From: Nitrospinae bacterium bin107
GTDB taxonomy: Bacteria; UBA8248
NCBI GenBank assembly: GCA_002238965.1
Contig: MPNJ01000001.1
Location: forward strand, 368,449 to 432,448
DNA length: 64,000 nt
Direction of reading: 5' to 3'
This document shows, in pieces, positions 35,152-43,434 of the stretch (within the stretch, counting starts at the first letter, position 1; every line of letters starts with the position of its first letter). The notes beneath the pieces were generated by a model. That model had not been told where the DNA came from. It worked only from the letters and a program-made list of their open reading frames with translations, and did not search any database. The translations under genes were made by a program, and so were the position numbers.

Positions 35152-36252
35152 ATGACGCATGAGGTTTCAGCCGTCGTAGAGACGCCAGGGAAAATCAGCT
35201 TACAGGAATTCCCCCTGCCCGAGATTGGGGATGAGGACGGCCTTCTCCACGTCGACATGGTGGGCGTTTGTTCCTCGGATTATAAGTATTTCAACGGCAA
35301 GGTCGCCCACCGATGGAGCTACCCCATCATCATGGGCCACGAGATGGTGGGCCGCCTCGCCAGGGTCGGGAAAAACGTCCAGAAACGCCTCGGCGTCAAG
35401 GAGGGCGACCGCCTCGTGGTGGAGGCGCAGGTGGGCTGTAACCAGTGCTGGTACTGCCACACCGGCAACCGCCGCCTGTGCAAGGACGCGATGGTCTACG
35501 GCAGCGTCCGCTCCTGCGCGGAGCCGCCTCACCTGTGGGGCGCTTACGGGCAGTACGTCTACCTGCCGCCGGGCGTGGGAATCCACAAGGCGCCCGATGG
35601 TCTTACGGATGAATCCGCCGTGCTCATAACCGCCGTGCTGGCGAACGGGGTGCGCTGGGCGCACGATCTGGGCGGCATTTCGGTCGGCGACACCGTTGTG
35701 GTGCAAGGCCCCGGCCCCCAGGGTCTCTGTGCGTGCGCGGTGGCGAAACATACCGGAGCGGGACTGGTGATCGTCACTGGTCTCTCGCGCGACGCGAAGC
35801 GCCTGGAGGCGGCGAAACGCTTCGGCGCGGATCACGTCATCGACGTCGAGGCCGCAGACCCCGCCGAGGAGGTCCGGGAGCTCACGGGCGGGCGCATGGC
35901 GGACGTGGTGGTCGACGTGACGGGCAGCCCCTCCGCCGCGAGCCTCGCCCCCAGGCTCGTCCGCAGGCTGGGCACGGTGGTGCTGGCCGGGCTCACCGGC
36001 GGGAAAGATGGCTCTCTGGAACTCGACCCTCTCGTGTGGGGCGAAATCCGCATCCAGGGCGCATACAGCCACACGAGCGACGCCGTTCGGGGCGCGCTCG
36101 ACTTCGCGGCGAACTCACCCTATCCCTTCTCGGAGATGGTGACCCACCGCTTCCCGCTCATCGAGGCGGAACGCGCCGTGCGCATCACGGGCGGGGAATT
36201 TCCCGATGAAGAACAGGTCAAAACCGTGCTCCAGCCGTGGCGCGACCTCTAG
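35152..36252 (+). CDS. Zinc-dependent alcohol dehydrogenase (MDR superfamily)
   Basis: Medium-chain dehydrogenase/reductase, 366 residues. Catalytic zinc ligands are Cys40 and the His63-Glu64 pair of MGHEMVG; structural zinc cysteines are Cys96, Cys99, Cys102 and Cys110 (CNQCWYCHTGNRRLC). The NAD(P) loop GPGPQGLCA is near residue 187, with GADHVIDVEA after it. It oxidises a polyol, alcohol or sugar acid; sorbitol/threonine dehydrogenase-like members share this layout. ATG 35152 follows GGGAGAAGG. It lies between an RraA-like gene and a TRAP transporter, consistent with uptake and oxidation of a small organic acid or polyol. Confidence 0.93.
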   Translation: MTHEVSAVVETPGKISLQEFPLPEIGDEDGLLHVDMVGVCSSDYKYFNGKVAHRWSYPIIMGHEMVGRLARVGKNVQKRLGVKEGDRLVVEAQVGCNQCWYCHTGNRRLCKDAMVYGSVRSCAEPPHLWGAYGQYVYLPPGVGIHKAPDGLTDESAVLITAVLANGVRWAHDLGGISVGDTVVVQGPGPQGLCACAVAKHTGAGLVIVTGLSRDAKRLEAAKRFGADHVIDVEAADPAEEVRELTGGRMADVVVDVTGSPSAASLAPRLVRRLGTVVLAGLTGGKDGSLELDPLVWGEIRIQGAYSHTSDAVRGALDFAANSPYPFSEMVTHRFPLIEAERAVRITGGEFPDEEQVKTVLQPWRDL

Positions 36253-36365
36253 GCGGCCCGAAAACGCCCGGTTGACCCCGATTCCATGCTTCTGTACAAG
36301 GGATACATACTGAAAAAGCGGAATTCCGAGCACCGGGCACTCGCTTCCCCATAGGGGGTTATTCC

Positions 36366-37034
36366 GTGTCGGAGTGGATAGCTTTACCTTTCCAGGTGAT
36401 ATTCAAGATATCCTCATGGGTGTTCTACACCGTGGTCCAGCCGCCGCTCATCCTGATCGGCATCCCCGTTTTTCATTACATCGTCCCCGCCATCCTGCTC
36501 GCGGGCGTCGTCATTTACGCCTTCCGCCAGGTGAAGATGGAAGGCTGGGGTTTCCTGCTGCGCAATCTGGAGGAACTTCTGGCGTATCCCTTCCTGGCGG
36601 CCATCGGATATATCGTCTTCATGCAGGTGTATTTCAGATACATTCTGGACGATCCCATCGTATGGGCCGAGGAAGTTACGTTGCTCTGTTTCCACTGGGC
36701 CGTCTTCATCGGCGCTGCGCTCGCATACAAGCATGGCGAGAAGCTGACGATGGAGACCTTCGTCGGTCAGTTGCCGGAACATTGGCAACGGAAGATTCGC
36801 ATCGTTATCGAAATTCTCATTTTCTTCACGCTGCTCCTGCTCCTGTACCAGGGAATCCAGGTGGCGATTCTGGAATGGACCTACCCTTCTTCGGCGCTCG
36901 AGTTCCCGCAAACCTACCAGAGCGCATCGTTTCCCGTGGGAATGACCCTGATGATCATCCACTCGGGACGCCAACTATTGGGATTGATCACGAATAAGAT
37001 GGAACTGGGCCACCGGAGTTCCCCGGCGGTGTGA
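36366..37034 (+). CDS. dctQ: TRAP transporter small permease (DctQ family)
   Basis: Small membrane subunit of a TRAP importer, 222 residues, with an extra N-terminal hydrophobic region (residues 10-55) ahead of the usual four helices. The DctQ motif is seen in VYFRYILDDPIVWAEEVTLLCFHWAVFIGAALAYKHGEKLTMETF, including the Trp-Ala-Glu-Glu segment. The start is GTG 36366, with a GGGGG stretch upstream. It sits 16 bp ahead of dctM. Together they form the sodium-coupled membrane component driven by the binding protein at 38434-39423. Confidence 0.9.
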   Translation: MSEWIALPFQVIFKISSWVFYTVVQPPLILIGIPVFHYIVPAILLAGVVIYAFRQVKMEGWGFLLRNLEELLAYPFLAAIGYIVFMQVYFRYILDDPIVWAEEVTLLCFHWAVFIGAALAYKHGEKLTMETFVGQLPEHWQRKIRIVIEILIFFTLLLLLYQGIQVAILEWTYPSSALEFPQTYQSASFPVGMTLMIIHSGRQLLGLITNKMELGHRSSPAV

Positions 37035-37050
37035 GCGAGAAGGAGCCTAC

Positions 37051-38337
37051 ATGAACGCATTGATACTCGTATTGCTGTTCTTCCTCTTCCTCGCCTTCAA
37101 CACTCCGATAGCCCTGGCCCTCGTATTCACCTGTCTGTTTTACCTGACGTTCCTCTCCGAGATGCCGATCACCTTCCTCGCGAGCATCATGATCGGCTCG
37201 CTGGAGCATTACTCGCTCATCGCCATTCCGCTGTTCATTTTCGCCGCCCAGATCATGAACATCGCGAAGGTCACGGACAGGATTTTCGATTTCGCCAAAA
37301 CGCTGGTGGGCCATTTCACCGGCAGTCTGGGACACGCGAACATCGTCGCCAGCATCATCTTCGCGGGCATGTCCGGATCGGCATTGGCGGACGCGGCGGG
37401 CCTGGGCCGCGTGGAGATCGAAGGCATGACCAAGGAGGGCTACGACAAGCCATTCTCGGCTGCCGTTACGGCCGCGAGTTCTTGCATCGGGCCCATCATC
37501 CCGCCCAGCATCATCATGGTGATATACGCGAGCATCGCAGAGGAATCGGCGGGGCGCGTGTTCCTGGGCGGCGTGGTTCCGGGCTTCTTCATGGGCGGCG
37601 CGATGATGGTTATCGTCTATTTCATCTCCCGCAAGCGGGGATACAAGAAGTATCCGCGCGCCTCGCTCGTCCAGATATGGAAGAGTTTCCGCTCCGCCTT
37701 TCTGGCGCTGTTGACGCCTGCGATCATCCTGGGCGGAATCGGTTCGGGCGCCACGACGCCCACCGAGGCGGCCGTGCTCGCCGTGGCGTGGTCGCTCTTT
37801 CTCGGAATGGTGGTCTACAAGGAGGTCCGCCTCACGGACATCCCCCGCATCCTATCGACAGTGATCATCTATACGGCGGTGGTGCTTTTCATATTCTCCG
37901 CCGCTTCGGTCTTCACGCGCCTCATCACCATCGAGCGCGTCCCCTTCATATTCGCCCACTTCCTCATGACCGCACTGCAGGAGAAGTGGCTCATTCTCTT
38001 CGTTCTCAACATATTCCTGCTCATCGGCGGCATGGTGATGGAACCGACGCCCCTGCTGCTCATCGTCACGCCGGTCATGCTGCCCATCGCACAGGCGCTG
38101 GATATCGACTTGGTGCACCTGGGCGTGTTCATGGTTTTGAATCTGGTTATCGGAAACCTCACGCCGCCATTCGCGCTCGCTCTATACGTGGTGTCGGACA
38201 TTACGAAAGTGCCTTTCTGGACCATCGTGCGGGCCACTACGCCGTTTTATATTCCGCTCATCGTCACCCTGTTCGCCATGGTCTACTACTCGCCGCTCGT
38301 CATGTGGCTCCCGAACCTGCTGCTGCCGGTCAACTAG
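37051..38337 (+). CDS. dctM: TRAP transporter large permease (DctM family)
   Basis: Large sodium-coupled permease of a TRAP importer, 428 residues, about 12 membrane segments of the ion-transporter superfamily. The two helical-hairpin regions are visible: AGMSGSALADAAGLGRVEIEGM with TAASSCIGPIIPPSIIMVIYAS near residues 110-160, and GGMVMEPTPLLLIVTPVMLPIA near residue 325. AAGGAGCC precedes ATG 37051. It ends just before a perfect bidirectional terminator shared with the convergent dctP gene. Confidence 0.94.
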   Translation: MNALILVLLFFLFLAFNTPIALALVFTCLFYLTFLSEMPITFLASIMIGSLEHYSLIAIPLFIFAAQIMNIAKVTDRIFDFAKTLVGHFTGSLGHANIVASIIFAGMSGSALADAAGLGRVEIEGMTKEGYDKPFSAAVTAASSCIGPIIPPSIIMVIYASIAEESAGRVFLGGVVPGFFMGGAMMVIVYFISRKRGYKKYPRASLVQIWKSFRSAFLALLTPAIILGGIGSGATTPTEAAVLAVAWSLFLGMVVYKEVRLTDIPRILSTVIIYTAVVLFIFSAASVFTRLITIERVPFIFAHFLMTALQEKWLILFVLNIFLLIGGMVMEPTPLLLIVTPVMLPIAQALDIDLVHLGVFMVLNLVIGNLTPPFALALYVVSDITKVPFWTIVRATTPFYIPLIVTLFAMVYYSPLVMWLPNLLLPVN

Positions 38338-38346
38338 GACAACAAA

Positions 38347-38380
38347 AAACACCGCCGGCTCACCACAACCGGCGGTGTTT
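38347..38380. terminator. Bidirectional terminator between dctM and dctP
   Basis: Perfect 12-bp inverted repeat AAACACCGCCGG (38347-38358) and CCGGCGGTGTTT (38369-38380) around a 10-nt loop, flanked by A-rich on the left and T-rich sequence on the right. It works as a Rho-independent terminator for both the plus-strand dctQM transcript and the minus-strand dctP transcript. Confidence 0.85.
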
Positions 38381-38433
38381 AATTTCTTGTTGCGCCGTGC
38401 AGCTTACCCGGCGCAACTATCGAAACTACTACC

Positions 38434-39423
38434 TTAGAACTTCGAGCGCGTCGCCTTGACTTTAGCGAAGAAGTCCTTGCCCCATCCCTTCGTGCCGATG
38501 GTCTCAGCAGCCGAGGCGGTTTTCTTGGCGAATTCATCCACGTTGATGTTGTAGATGTTCACGCCCTTTTTCTTGAACTTCTCGAGGTAGGCGTTCTCGA
38601 GGTCGGTGTAGATCTTCTGCGCGTGGGCGATGCCCTTGGACAGCGCGTCGTCGAACCACTTGCGCTGCTGCTTGTTCAGACCTTTGCGCCACTTGTCGTT
38701 CACCATGAAGTACGACGTCGAAGAGAGGTGAGACGTGAGCGTCAGGTGTTTGCCCACTTCGTAGAACTTGTTGGTATAGAGCGTCTCCAGGGTGTTCTCC
38801 ATGGCGTCGACCGTGCCGAGGAGCATGGCGTTGTACACGTCCGCCCAGGACATCGGCGTGGGCTTCGCGCCCAGTCCGCGGAAGGCCAGTACCCAGGGAG
38901 GCGCCTGGGGAACGCGGATTTTGAGGCCCTTGAAATCGGCGAGCGTTTTCAGAGGCTTCTTGCGCGAGAGCACGTGCCGCGCGCCCCGGTTGATGACGCT
39001 CACCATGATGGTGCCGCGCTTTTTCAGGAACTCCTTGCGCCAGCGTTCGAACAGCGGCCCGTTGGCGACGGTGCGCACGTGCTTGGTGCTCTTCCAGAAA
39101 TAGGGCAGGTTCAGGCTGTCATATGCGGGAAACTGCGTGAGTCCCTGGAACGTCGCCTGAATCGCGCCCAACTGCACCGATTGCAACTGGGTCTTGCCGT
39201 CGCCGACCTGGCCCTTCAGGAACACCTGCACTTCCATGGTCCCCTTGCTGAGCTTGTCGAGTATCTTTCCGAATTCGATGGCCCCGTAATGGGTGGGGTT
39301 CTTGTTGCTGTACATGTGGCCGACCTTGATGACGACCTTCTTGGCTCCCAGGGCGGGCGCCGCCCCCTGGGCGAGGAGAAACGCTGCGGCAACCAAAACG
39401 ACGGGTATGATTCTTCTTGCCAT
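38434..39423 (-). CDS. dctP: TRAP transporter solute-binding protein (DctP family)
   Basis: Periplasmic binding protein of a TRAP system, 329 residues. ATG 39423 follows AGGGAGGG, giving a Sec signal peptide (residues 1-27, ending PALGA). The mature part begins KKVVIKVGHMYSNKNPTHYGAIEFG, with the DctP-type arginine region GLKIRVPQAPPW (around residue 150) that salt-bridges a carboxylate ligand, and DVYNAMLLGTVDAMEN. Unusually it is on the opposite strand to dctQM and converges with them. Ligand likely a carboxylate related to the neighbouring dehydrogenase and RraA-like enzyme. Confidence 0.92.
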   Translation of the reverse strand: MARRIIPVVLVAAAFLLAQGAAPALGAKKVVIKVGHMYSNKNPTHYGAIEFGKILDKLSKGTMEVQVFLKGQVGDGKTQLQSVQLGAIQATFQGLTQFPAYDSLNLPYFWKSTKHVRTVANGPLFERWRKEFLKKRGTIMVSVINRGARHVLSRKKPLKTLADFKGLKIRVPQAPPWVLAFRGLGAKPTPMSWADVYNAMLLGTVDAMENTLETLYTNKFYEVGKHLTLTSHLSSTSYFMVNDKWRKGLNKQQRKWFDDALSKGIAHAQKIYTDLENAYLEKFKKKGVNIYNINVDEFAKKTASAAETIGTKGWGKDFFAKVKATRSKF

Positions 39424-39610
39424 TGGCACGACCCTCCCTGAACAGGAATGGAAGATATCCCCTTGCGAGGATACCGATGAGCACAACGGATAGAAGCGTG
39501 AAAACCAATGCAAAAAGATTCGAATGGATGGGGAAATTCTATCTTTCTTTTCCCCGGCTTACAAGGCACAATAATTCGCTCTCCTTCAATGACCTGCCAG
39601 AGGCGACAAG

Positions 39611-40288
39611 ATGAACGAAGAATGGCGCGAACTAAGAACAAATCTCGCGGATTATCCCGATCTCGTATACGGGGAAGTCGAAGGGCTGAACCACGAGCAG
39701 ATGTGCTACGCGAACGAGGAGCCGCCCTGGGCGCGCTGGTCGATGGATTTGCAAATCCGCCACATCGCCCTCATGACCCCGGTGTGGTTGTCCATGCGGG
39801 CAGGCGAGATGCTGAAAAGAGAAGGCTACACTTTTCCCGATACGGCAGGCCTCATCGCCGATCTCGTCGGGGCGGGCATCCGGCACGTCCCGCCCGAGGC
39901 GGCCTGCGACAAAAAGGCGGTGGTCGATTTCATGCGCCCCTGGGCCGCGCTTTGTTGTGAAATCATCGACAAGGAAAGCGAGGACAGGCTGCGCGCCTTG
40001 TCGTTCACCTACTACATGGACCCCGAAGCCTCCCGCCCCGGAGACCCCCACAAGCCCGTCGACTACCACAGGATGTCCGTCCGCCTTCATCCATTCGGAT
40101 TTTATGAAGACGCGGAGCGCCCCGGTCTTTTTCGCCTGGAAATCGGCGGGGTACTGCGCCATATCTACTGGAACGTACTCGCGCACTTACGAACCGTCCA
40201 GAGGCTGAAACTAAGACAGGGCCTCCCCTTAAATGCGGAACTTCCGCGCGAGGGCTATCTCACCCTGCCTGAGTTTTACGACCCCTGA
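39611..40288 (+). CDS. DinB-like four-helix protein of unknown function
   Basis: 225-residue soluble protein. Two blocks look like DinB/YfiT helices: LNHEQMCYANEEPPWARWSMDLQIRHIALMTPVW (residues 25-60) and LRHIYWNVLAHLRTVQRLK near residue 195, with histidines in both (His50 region and the RHIYWN histidine) that could make the metal site. Family members are metal-dependent thiol transferases or of unknown role. ATG 39611 has AGAGG upstream. It is a single gene between the dctP promoter region and the YHS gene. Family assignment is tentative. Confidence 0.55.
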   Translation: MNEEWRELRTNLADYPDLVYGEVEGLNHEQMCYANEEPPWARWSMDLQIRHIALMTPVWLSMRAGEMLKREGYTFPDTAGLIADLVGAGIRHVPPEAACDKKAVVDFMRPWAALCCEIIDKESEDRLRALSFTYYMDPEASRPGDPHKPVDYHRMSVRLHPFGFYEDAERPGLFRLEIGGVLRHIYWNVLAHLRTVQRLKLRQGLPLNAELPREGYLTLPEFYDP

Positions 40289-40406
40289 AGCGGGCATTTC
40301 GCCACCATTTGAAGCGCATTTGAGCGTGTTTGGGGTATAATGCGTTTCAGGGAGGCCGCCCCATCCCTATATCGCTGCCGCCGGTTTATCAGAGGATGCT
40401 GGAAAG

Positions 40407-40895
40407 ATGAGAACAACGGATCAAACGCCATGCGCTCTACGCAAATTGCGGGTATACGCCGCCCTGTCGTTCTTTGCCTTTATACTCGCTCTTCCGGTTT
40501 CGGCTGCGGCCATCGCGCCCGTTTATTCCACTTTGCTGGGAGGCGCCATCCGGGGATACGACCCGGTGGCCTATTTCACGGAGAGTAAACCCGTCGAGGG
40601 GAAGAAGGCCTTCTCCCACAAGTGGAAAGGCGCGACGTGGTATTTCGCGAGCGAGAAAAACCGCGATCTGTTCCGCGCGGATCCGGAAAAATACGCCCCC
40701 CGGTACGGCGGCTACTGCGCATACGCCGTGAGCCAGGGCTACACGGCCAGCATCGTCCCCGAAGCATGGAAGATCGTGGACGGCAAGCTCTACCTGAACT
40801 TCAGCAAGGGCGTTCAGCAGACCTGGGAGCAGGACATCCCCGGCAACATCAAATCGGCCGACAAGAACTGGCCCGGGCTCCTCAAGGGGAAATAG
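40407..40895 (+). CDS. YHS domain-containing exported protein
   Basis: 162-residue protein with a signal peptide (hydrophobic residues 18-34, cleavage near SAAA) and one YHS domain. The domain reads GYDPVAYFTESKPVEGKKAFSHKWKGATWYFAS, then DPEKYAPRYGGYCAYAVSQGY, the conserved pattern of this periplasmic YHS group. GGAAAG lies upstream of ATG 40407. Proteins of this type are found next to metal-handling or redox genes, and the YHS fold is often metal-binding, but the role is not established. Tryptophan-rich C-terminus NWPGLLKGK. Confidence 0.85.
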   Translation: MRTTDQTPCALRKLRVYAALSFFAFILALPVSAAAIAPVYSTLLGGAIRGYDPVAYFTESKPVEGKKAFSHKWKGATWYFASEKNRDLFRADPEKYAPRYGGYCAYAVSQGYTASIVPEAWKIVDGKLYLNFSKGVQQTWEQDIPGNIKSADKNWPGLLKGK

Positions 40896-40980
40896 CCGCC
40901 CACCGAGGGGGCGAAAATCTCCTCAGGCTTCACCCGCACCGGTTATTTGCAAGCGGTTTTGCCCAATGAGCGGCGGCTCC

Positions 40981-41427
40981 CTAGTGCCCCAGATCACTCG
41001 GTTCTTTTCCCTCGGCCTTGTCGAAAGCCCGTTTCGCCGCTCTGAGCGCGTGGTTTGTTTTGGGCAGCCCGACATAGGGTGAACACTGTACGATCGCCTC
41101 GATAATCTCATCTTGCGTGAGGCCCAGATTGAGAGCCGAGCGCACGTGCCACTCCAGTTCTCCGGGCAGATCCTGCGCCACCATGGTGGCGAGCACGATG
41201 ATCTCGCGCGTTTTCAGGTCGAGCTTCTCCGACTGCGCCCACACCATGCCGAAGCAATACTCCATGATGGTCTGCGTGTGCGCCGGGGATATTTTAAGAA
41301 AATCGTCCGTTGTCTGCCCGCCTTCTCCGTAGATTCCCATCGCACGGCGGATCTCGCCCGCTTTTCTGAAGCGCTCCTGCACGTCCGGGTTTTTATCGAC
41401 GTAATTTTCCATCATATCTTCAGCCAT
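40981..41427 (-). CDS. Carboxymuconolactone decarboxylase (CMD) family protein
   Basis: 148-residue member of the CMD/AhpD fold. It lacks the Cys-x-x-Cys pair of AhpD peroxidase subunits; the equivalent helix reads LPGELEWHVRSALNLGLTQDEI, with conserved Glu and His, as in 4-carboxymuconolactone decarboxylase (PcaC). The downstream QCSPYVGLPKTNHALRAAKRA motif is the second family block. ATG 41427 has AGGAGAA. It lies 31 bp from the dppC-type gene end in the same direction, and could be transcribed on its own or belong to aromatic-compound degradation; the rest of a beta-ketoadipate pathway is not nearby. Confidence 0.85.
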   Translation of the reverse strand: MAEDMMENYVDKNPDVQERFRKAGEIRRAMGIYGEGGQTTDDFLKISPAHTQTIMEYCFGMVWAQSEKLDLKTREIIVLATMVAQDLPGELEWHVRSALNLGLTQDEIIEAIVQCSPYVGLPKTNHALRAAKRAFDKAEGKEPSDLGH

Positions 41428-41458
41428 TGTATTTCTCCTGAATTAGAGCGGGTATTCG

Positions 41459-42376
41459 CTAACGCGTCCTCAGACGCGGGTCCAAGACGTCTCTGAGCCA
41501 GTCGCCTACGAGGTTGGCTCCCAGCACGGTGAAGGTGATGGCGAGTCCCGGGAACGTGACGATCCACCATGAGACATACAGATAGGAGCGGCCCTCGGCC
41601 AGGAGCCCGCCCCAGGTGGGCGTGGGCGGCGGGACGCCCAGTCCCAGGAAACTCAGGCCCGCCTCGATGACGATCAGCCGCCCCAGGTACAGGGAACCGA
41701 TGATGATGACGGGCGCGAGTACGTTGGGCAGAACATGGCGGAAGATGAGGCGCAAATCGCTTCCCCCGACTGCGCGCGAAGCGATGACGAACTCCTGCTC
41801 GCGAATCGAGAGAACGTTGCCGCGCACCACGCGCGCGTACACCGTCCACTGGCGAAACGAGATCAGGGAGACGATCAGCCAGAGGCTCGGCCCCAGTATG
41901 GCGATTGTCGCCAGAGCCAGCAGAATGAACGGAAACGATAGGACGAAATCCACCAGCCGCATCAGCAGATAGTCCACCCGCCCTCCGAAATAGCCCGCCA
42001 CCATACCGAGAATGAGGCCGATGCTCCCCGCCATGCCCGTAGCAGAGAGTCCGACGATGAGGGACACGCGCGCCCCGTATATCAGCCGGCTCAGGAGGTC
42101 GCGTCCGAGGTGGTCGGTGCCAAGGAGGAAGAGATGCCCCTCCCCCTCCCACATGGGCGGCTTCATCACCCGGGTGAGGGATTGCAAAGTGGGGTCCAGC
42201 GGCGCCAGCAGGGGTGCGAACAGCGCGGCAATCAGCACGATCAGCAAAATGACGGCTCCCGCCATCGCCGATTTCGTGGCGATGAGCGATCGCGCGAGCC
42301 GCCGCCACCAGGGAGTCTCGTCGAAGTGCTGGAACTCCTCGGACGTCATGAGGACTTCATCGCTTTCACCTCTCAT
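41459..42376 (-). CDS. dppC: Dipeptide/oligopeptide ABC transporter permease (DppC/OppC family)
   Basis: Second permease of a peptide/nickel-type importer, 305 residues, six helices with an N-terminal cytoplasmic leader. After the first helix comes DPTLQSLTRVMKPPMWEGEGHLFLLGTDHLGRDLLSRLIYGARVSLIVG, the diagnostic DppC block. The EAA loop is FVIASRAVGGSDLRLIFRHVLPN. The start ATG overlaps the dppB stop as ATGA. It assembles with DppB; the ATPase subunits (DppD/DppF) are not in this window, which is unusual and may mean they are encoded elsewhere. Confidence 0.93.
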   Translation of the reverse strand: MRGESDEVLMTSEEFQHFDETPWWRRLARSLIATKSAMAGAVILLIVLIAALFAPLLAPLDPTLQSLTRVMKPPMWEGEGHLFLLGTDHLGRDLLSRLIYGARVSLIVGLSATGMAGSIGLILGMVAGYFGGRVDYLLMRLVDFVLSFPFILLALATIAILGPSLWLIVSLISFRQWTVYARVVRGNVLSIREQEFVIASRAVGGSDLRLIFRHVLPNVLAPVIIIGSLYLGRLIVIEAGLSFLGLGVPPPTPTWGGLLAEGRSYLYVSWWIVTFPGLAITFTVLGANLVGDWLRDVLDPRLRTR

Positions 42377-43290
42377 CGGTACTGAATCCTGGGATCGAGA
42401 TAGGTGTAGATGATGTCCACCAGTAAATTGATTCCGACGAAGCCCAGGGCGAGAAGAAAAACCGCCGCCTGGACGATGGGGTAGTCCCGGTGGTGGATGG
42501 CGGCGACTGTCAGGCGCCCCACGCCGGGCCAGGCGAACACGGTTTCGGTGATGACGGTTCCCCCCAGCGTGAGGGCGAGGTCCAGGCCGAGAATGGTGAC
42601 GATGGGGATGGCCGAATTCTTGAGCGCGTGCTTGAACAACACGACCTTCTCATTCAGGCCCTTGGAATAAGCCGTGAGAATGTAATCCTGTCTCAGCACC
42701 TCCAGCATTTCGGAGCGCATCAGCCGCGCGAGGCGTGCCGTGTGAAAGACTCCGGCGGCGATGGTCGGCATGATGAAGTGCACCGGCTCCCCGTAGCCGA
42801 ACGGCGGGAGCCACCCCAGCTTTACGGAGAAGAGGAGGATCATCATCAGCCCCAGCCAGAAATCGGGAACCGCCTGGCCCAGCACAGCCCCGAACATCAG
42901 GCTCTTGTCGTAGACGGTGTTTTCCTTGAGCGCAGCGATGCACCCGAACGGAAGGCCGATGATGACCGACATGATGAACGCGGCCGCGGCGAGTTCGATG
43001 GTGGCCGGCAGGTGTTCGAGTACGACCTTGAGCGCGGATTCACCGTGTTCGAAGGATTCGCCGAAGTTCCCGCGCAATACGTTGCGGAAGAAGATGAGGT
43101 ACTGCGTCGACAGGGGCTTGTCGAGGCCCATCTCGTTTCTGAGTTCCGCGATGTCTTCTTCGGTGGCGTCGTCGGGCAGCATGATCCGGGCGGGGTCGCC
43201 AGAGAGATGCAAAAGCAGAAACACGAAAATCAGGACGAACTTCATGAGCACGATGGCCTGAAGCATCCGCCGAACGATAAATCCCGTCAT
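42373..43290 (-). CDS. dppB: Dipeptide/oligopeptide ABC transporter permease (DppB/OppB family)
   Basis: First permease of the peptide/nickel-type importer, 305 residues, six helices. Family blocks: a first helix followed by a periplasmic loop with GDPARIMLPDDATEEDIAELRNEMGLDKPLSTQY, then NFGESFEHGESALKVVLEHLPATIELA, and the EAA loop LRQDYILTAYSKGLNEKVVLFKHALKNSAIPIVTI. A GGGGGG ribosome site lies just before the ATG. The gene follows dppA after a stem-loop and is translationally coupled to dppC. Confidence 0.93.
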   Translation of the reverse strand: MTGFIVRRMLQAIVLMKFVLIFVFLLLHLSGDPARIMLPDDATEEDIAELRNEMGLDKPLSTQYLIFFRNVLRGNFGESFEHGESALKVVLEHLPATIELAAAAFIMSVIIGLPFGCIAALKENTVYDKSLMFGAVLGQAVPDFWLGLMMILLFSVKLGWLPPFGYGEPVHFIMPTIAAGVFHTARLARLMRSEMLEVLRQDYILTAYSKGLNEKVVLFKHALKNSAIPIVTILGLDLALTLGGTVITETVFAWPGVGRLTVAAIHHRDYPIVQAAVFLLALGFVGINLLVDIIYTYLDPRIQYR

Positions 43291-43383
43291 TACGCCCCCC
43301 GTTGCAAGGCGAAACCCAAACCCTGTCCCTTACGCCCGCCCGAGGTCACACGTTTGTCATTCCCGGTGTGCTCGGGCTTTGTT

Positions 43384-43417
43384 CTCTCCCGGGCGCTCCA
43401 GACGACACCCGGGAGAG
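43384..43417 (-). promoter_or_regulatory. Intercistronic stem-loop after dppA
   Basis: Ten-base-pair perfect stem CTCTCCCGGG (43384-43393) with CCCGGGAGAG (43408-43417), 14-nt loop, 18 bp past the dppA stop. No U-tract follows on the minus strand, so it probably protects the dppA mRNA or attenuates read-through into dppBC. Confidence 0.65.
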
Positions 43418-43434
43418 AGATGCGGCATCGCCTT

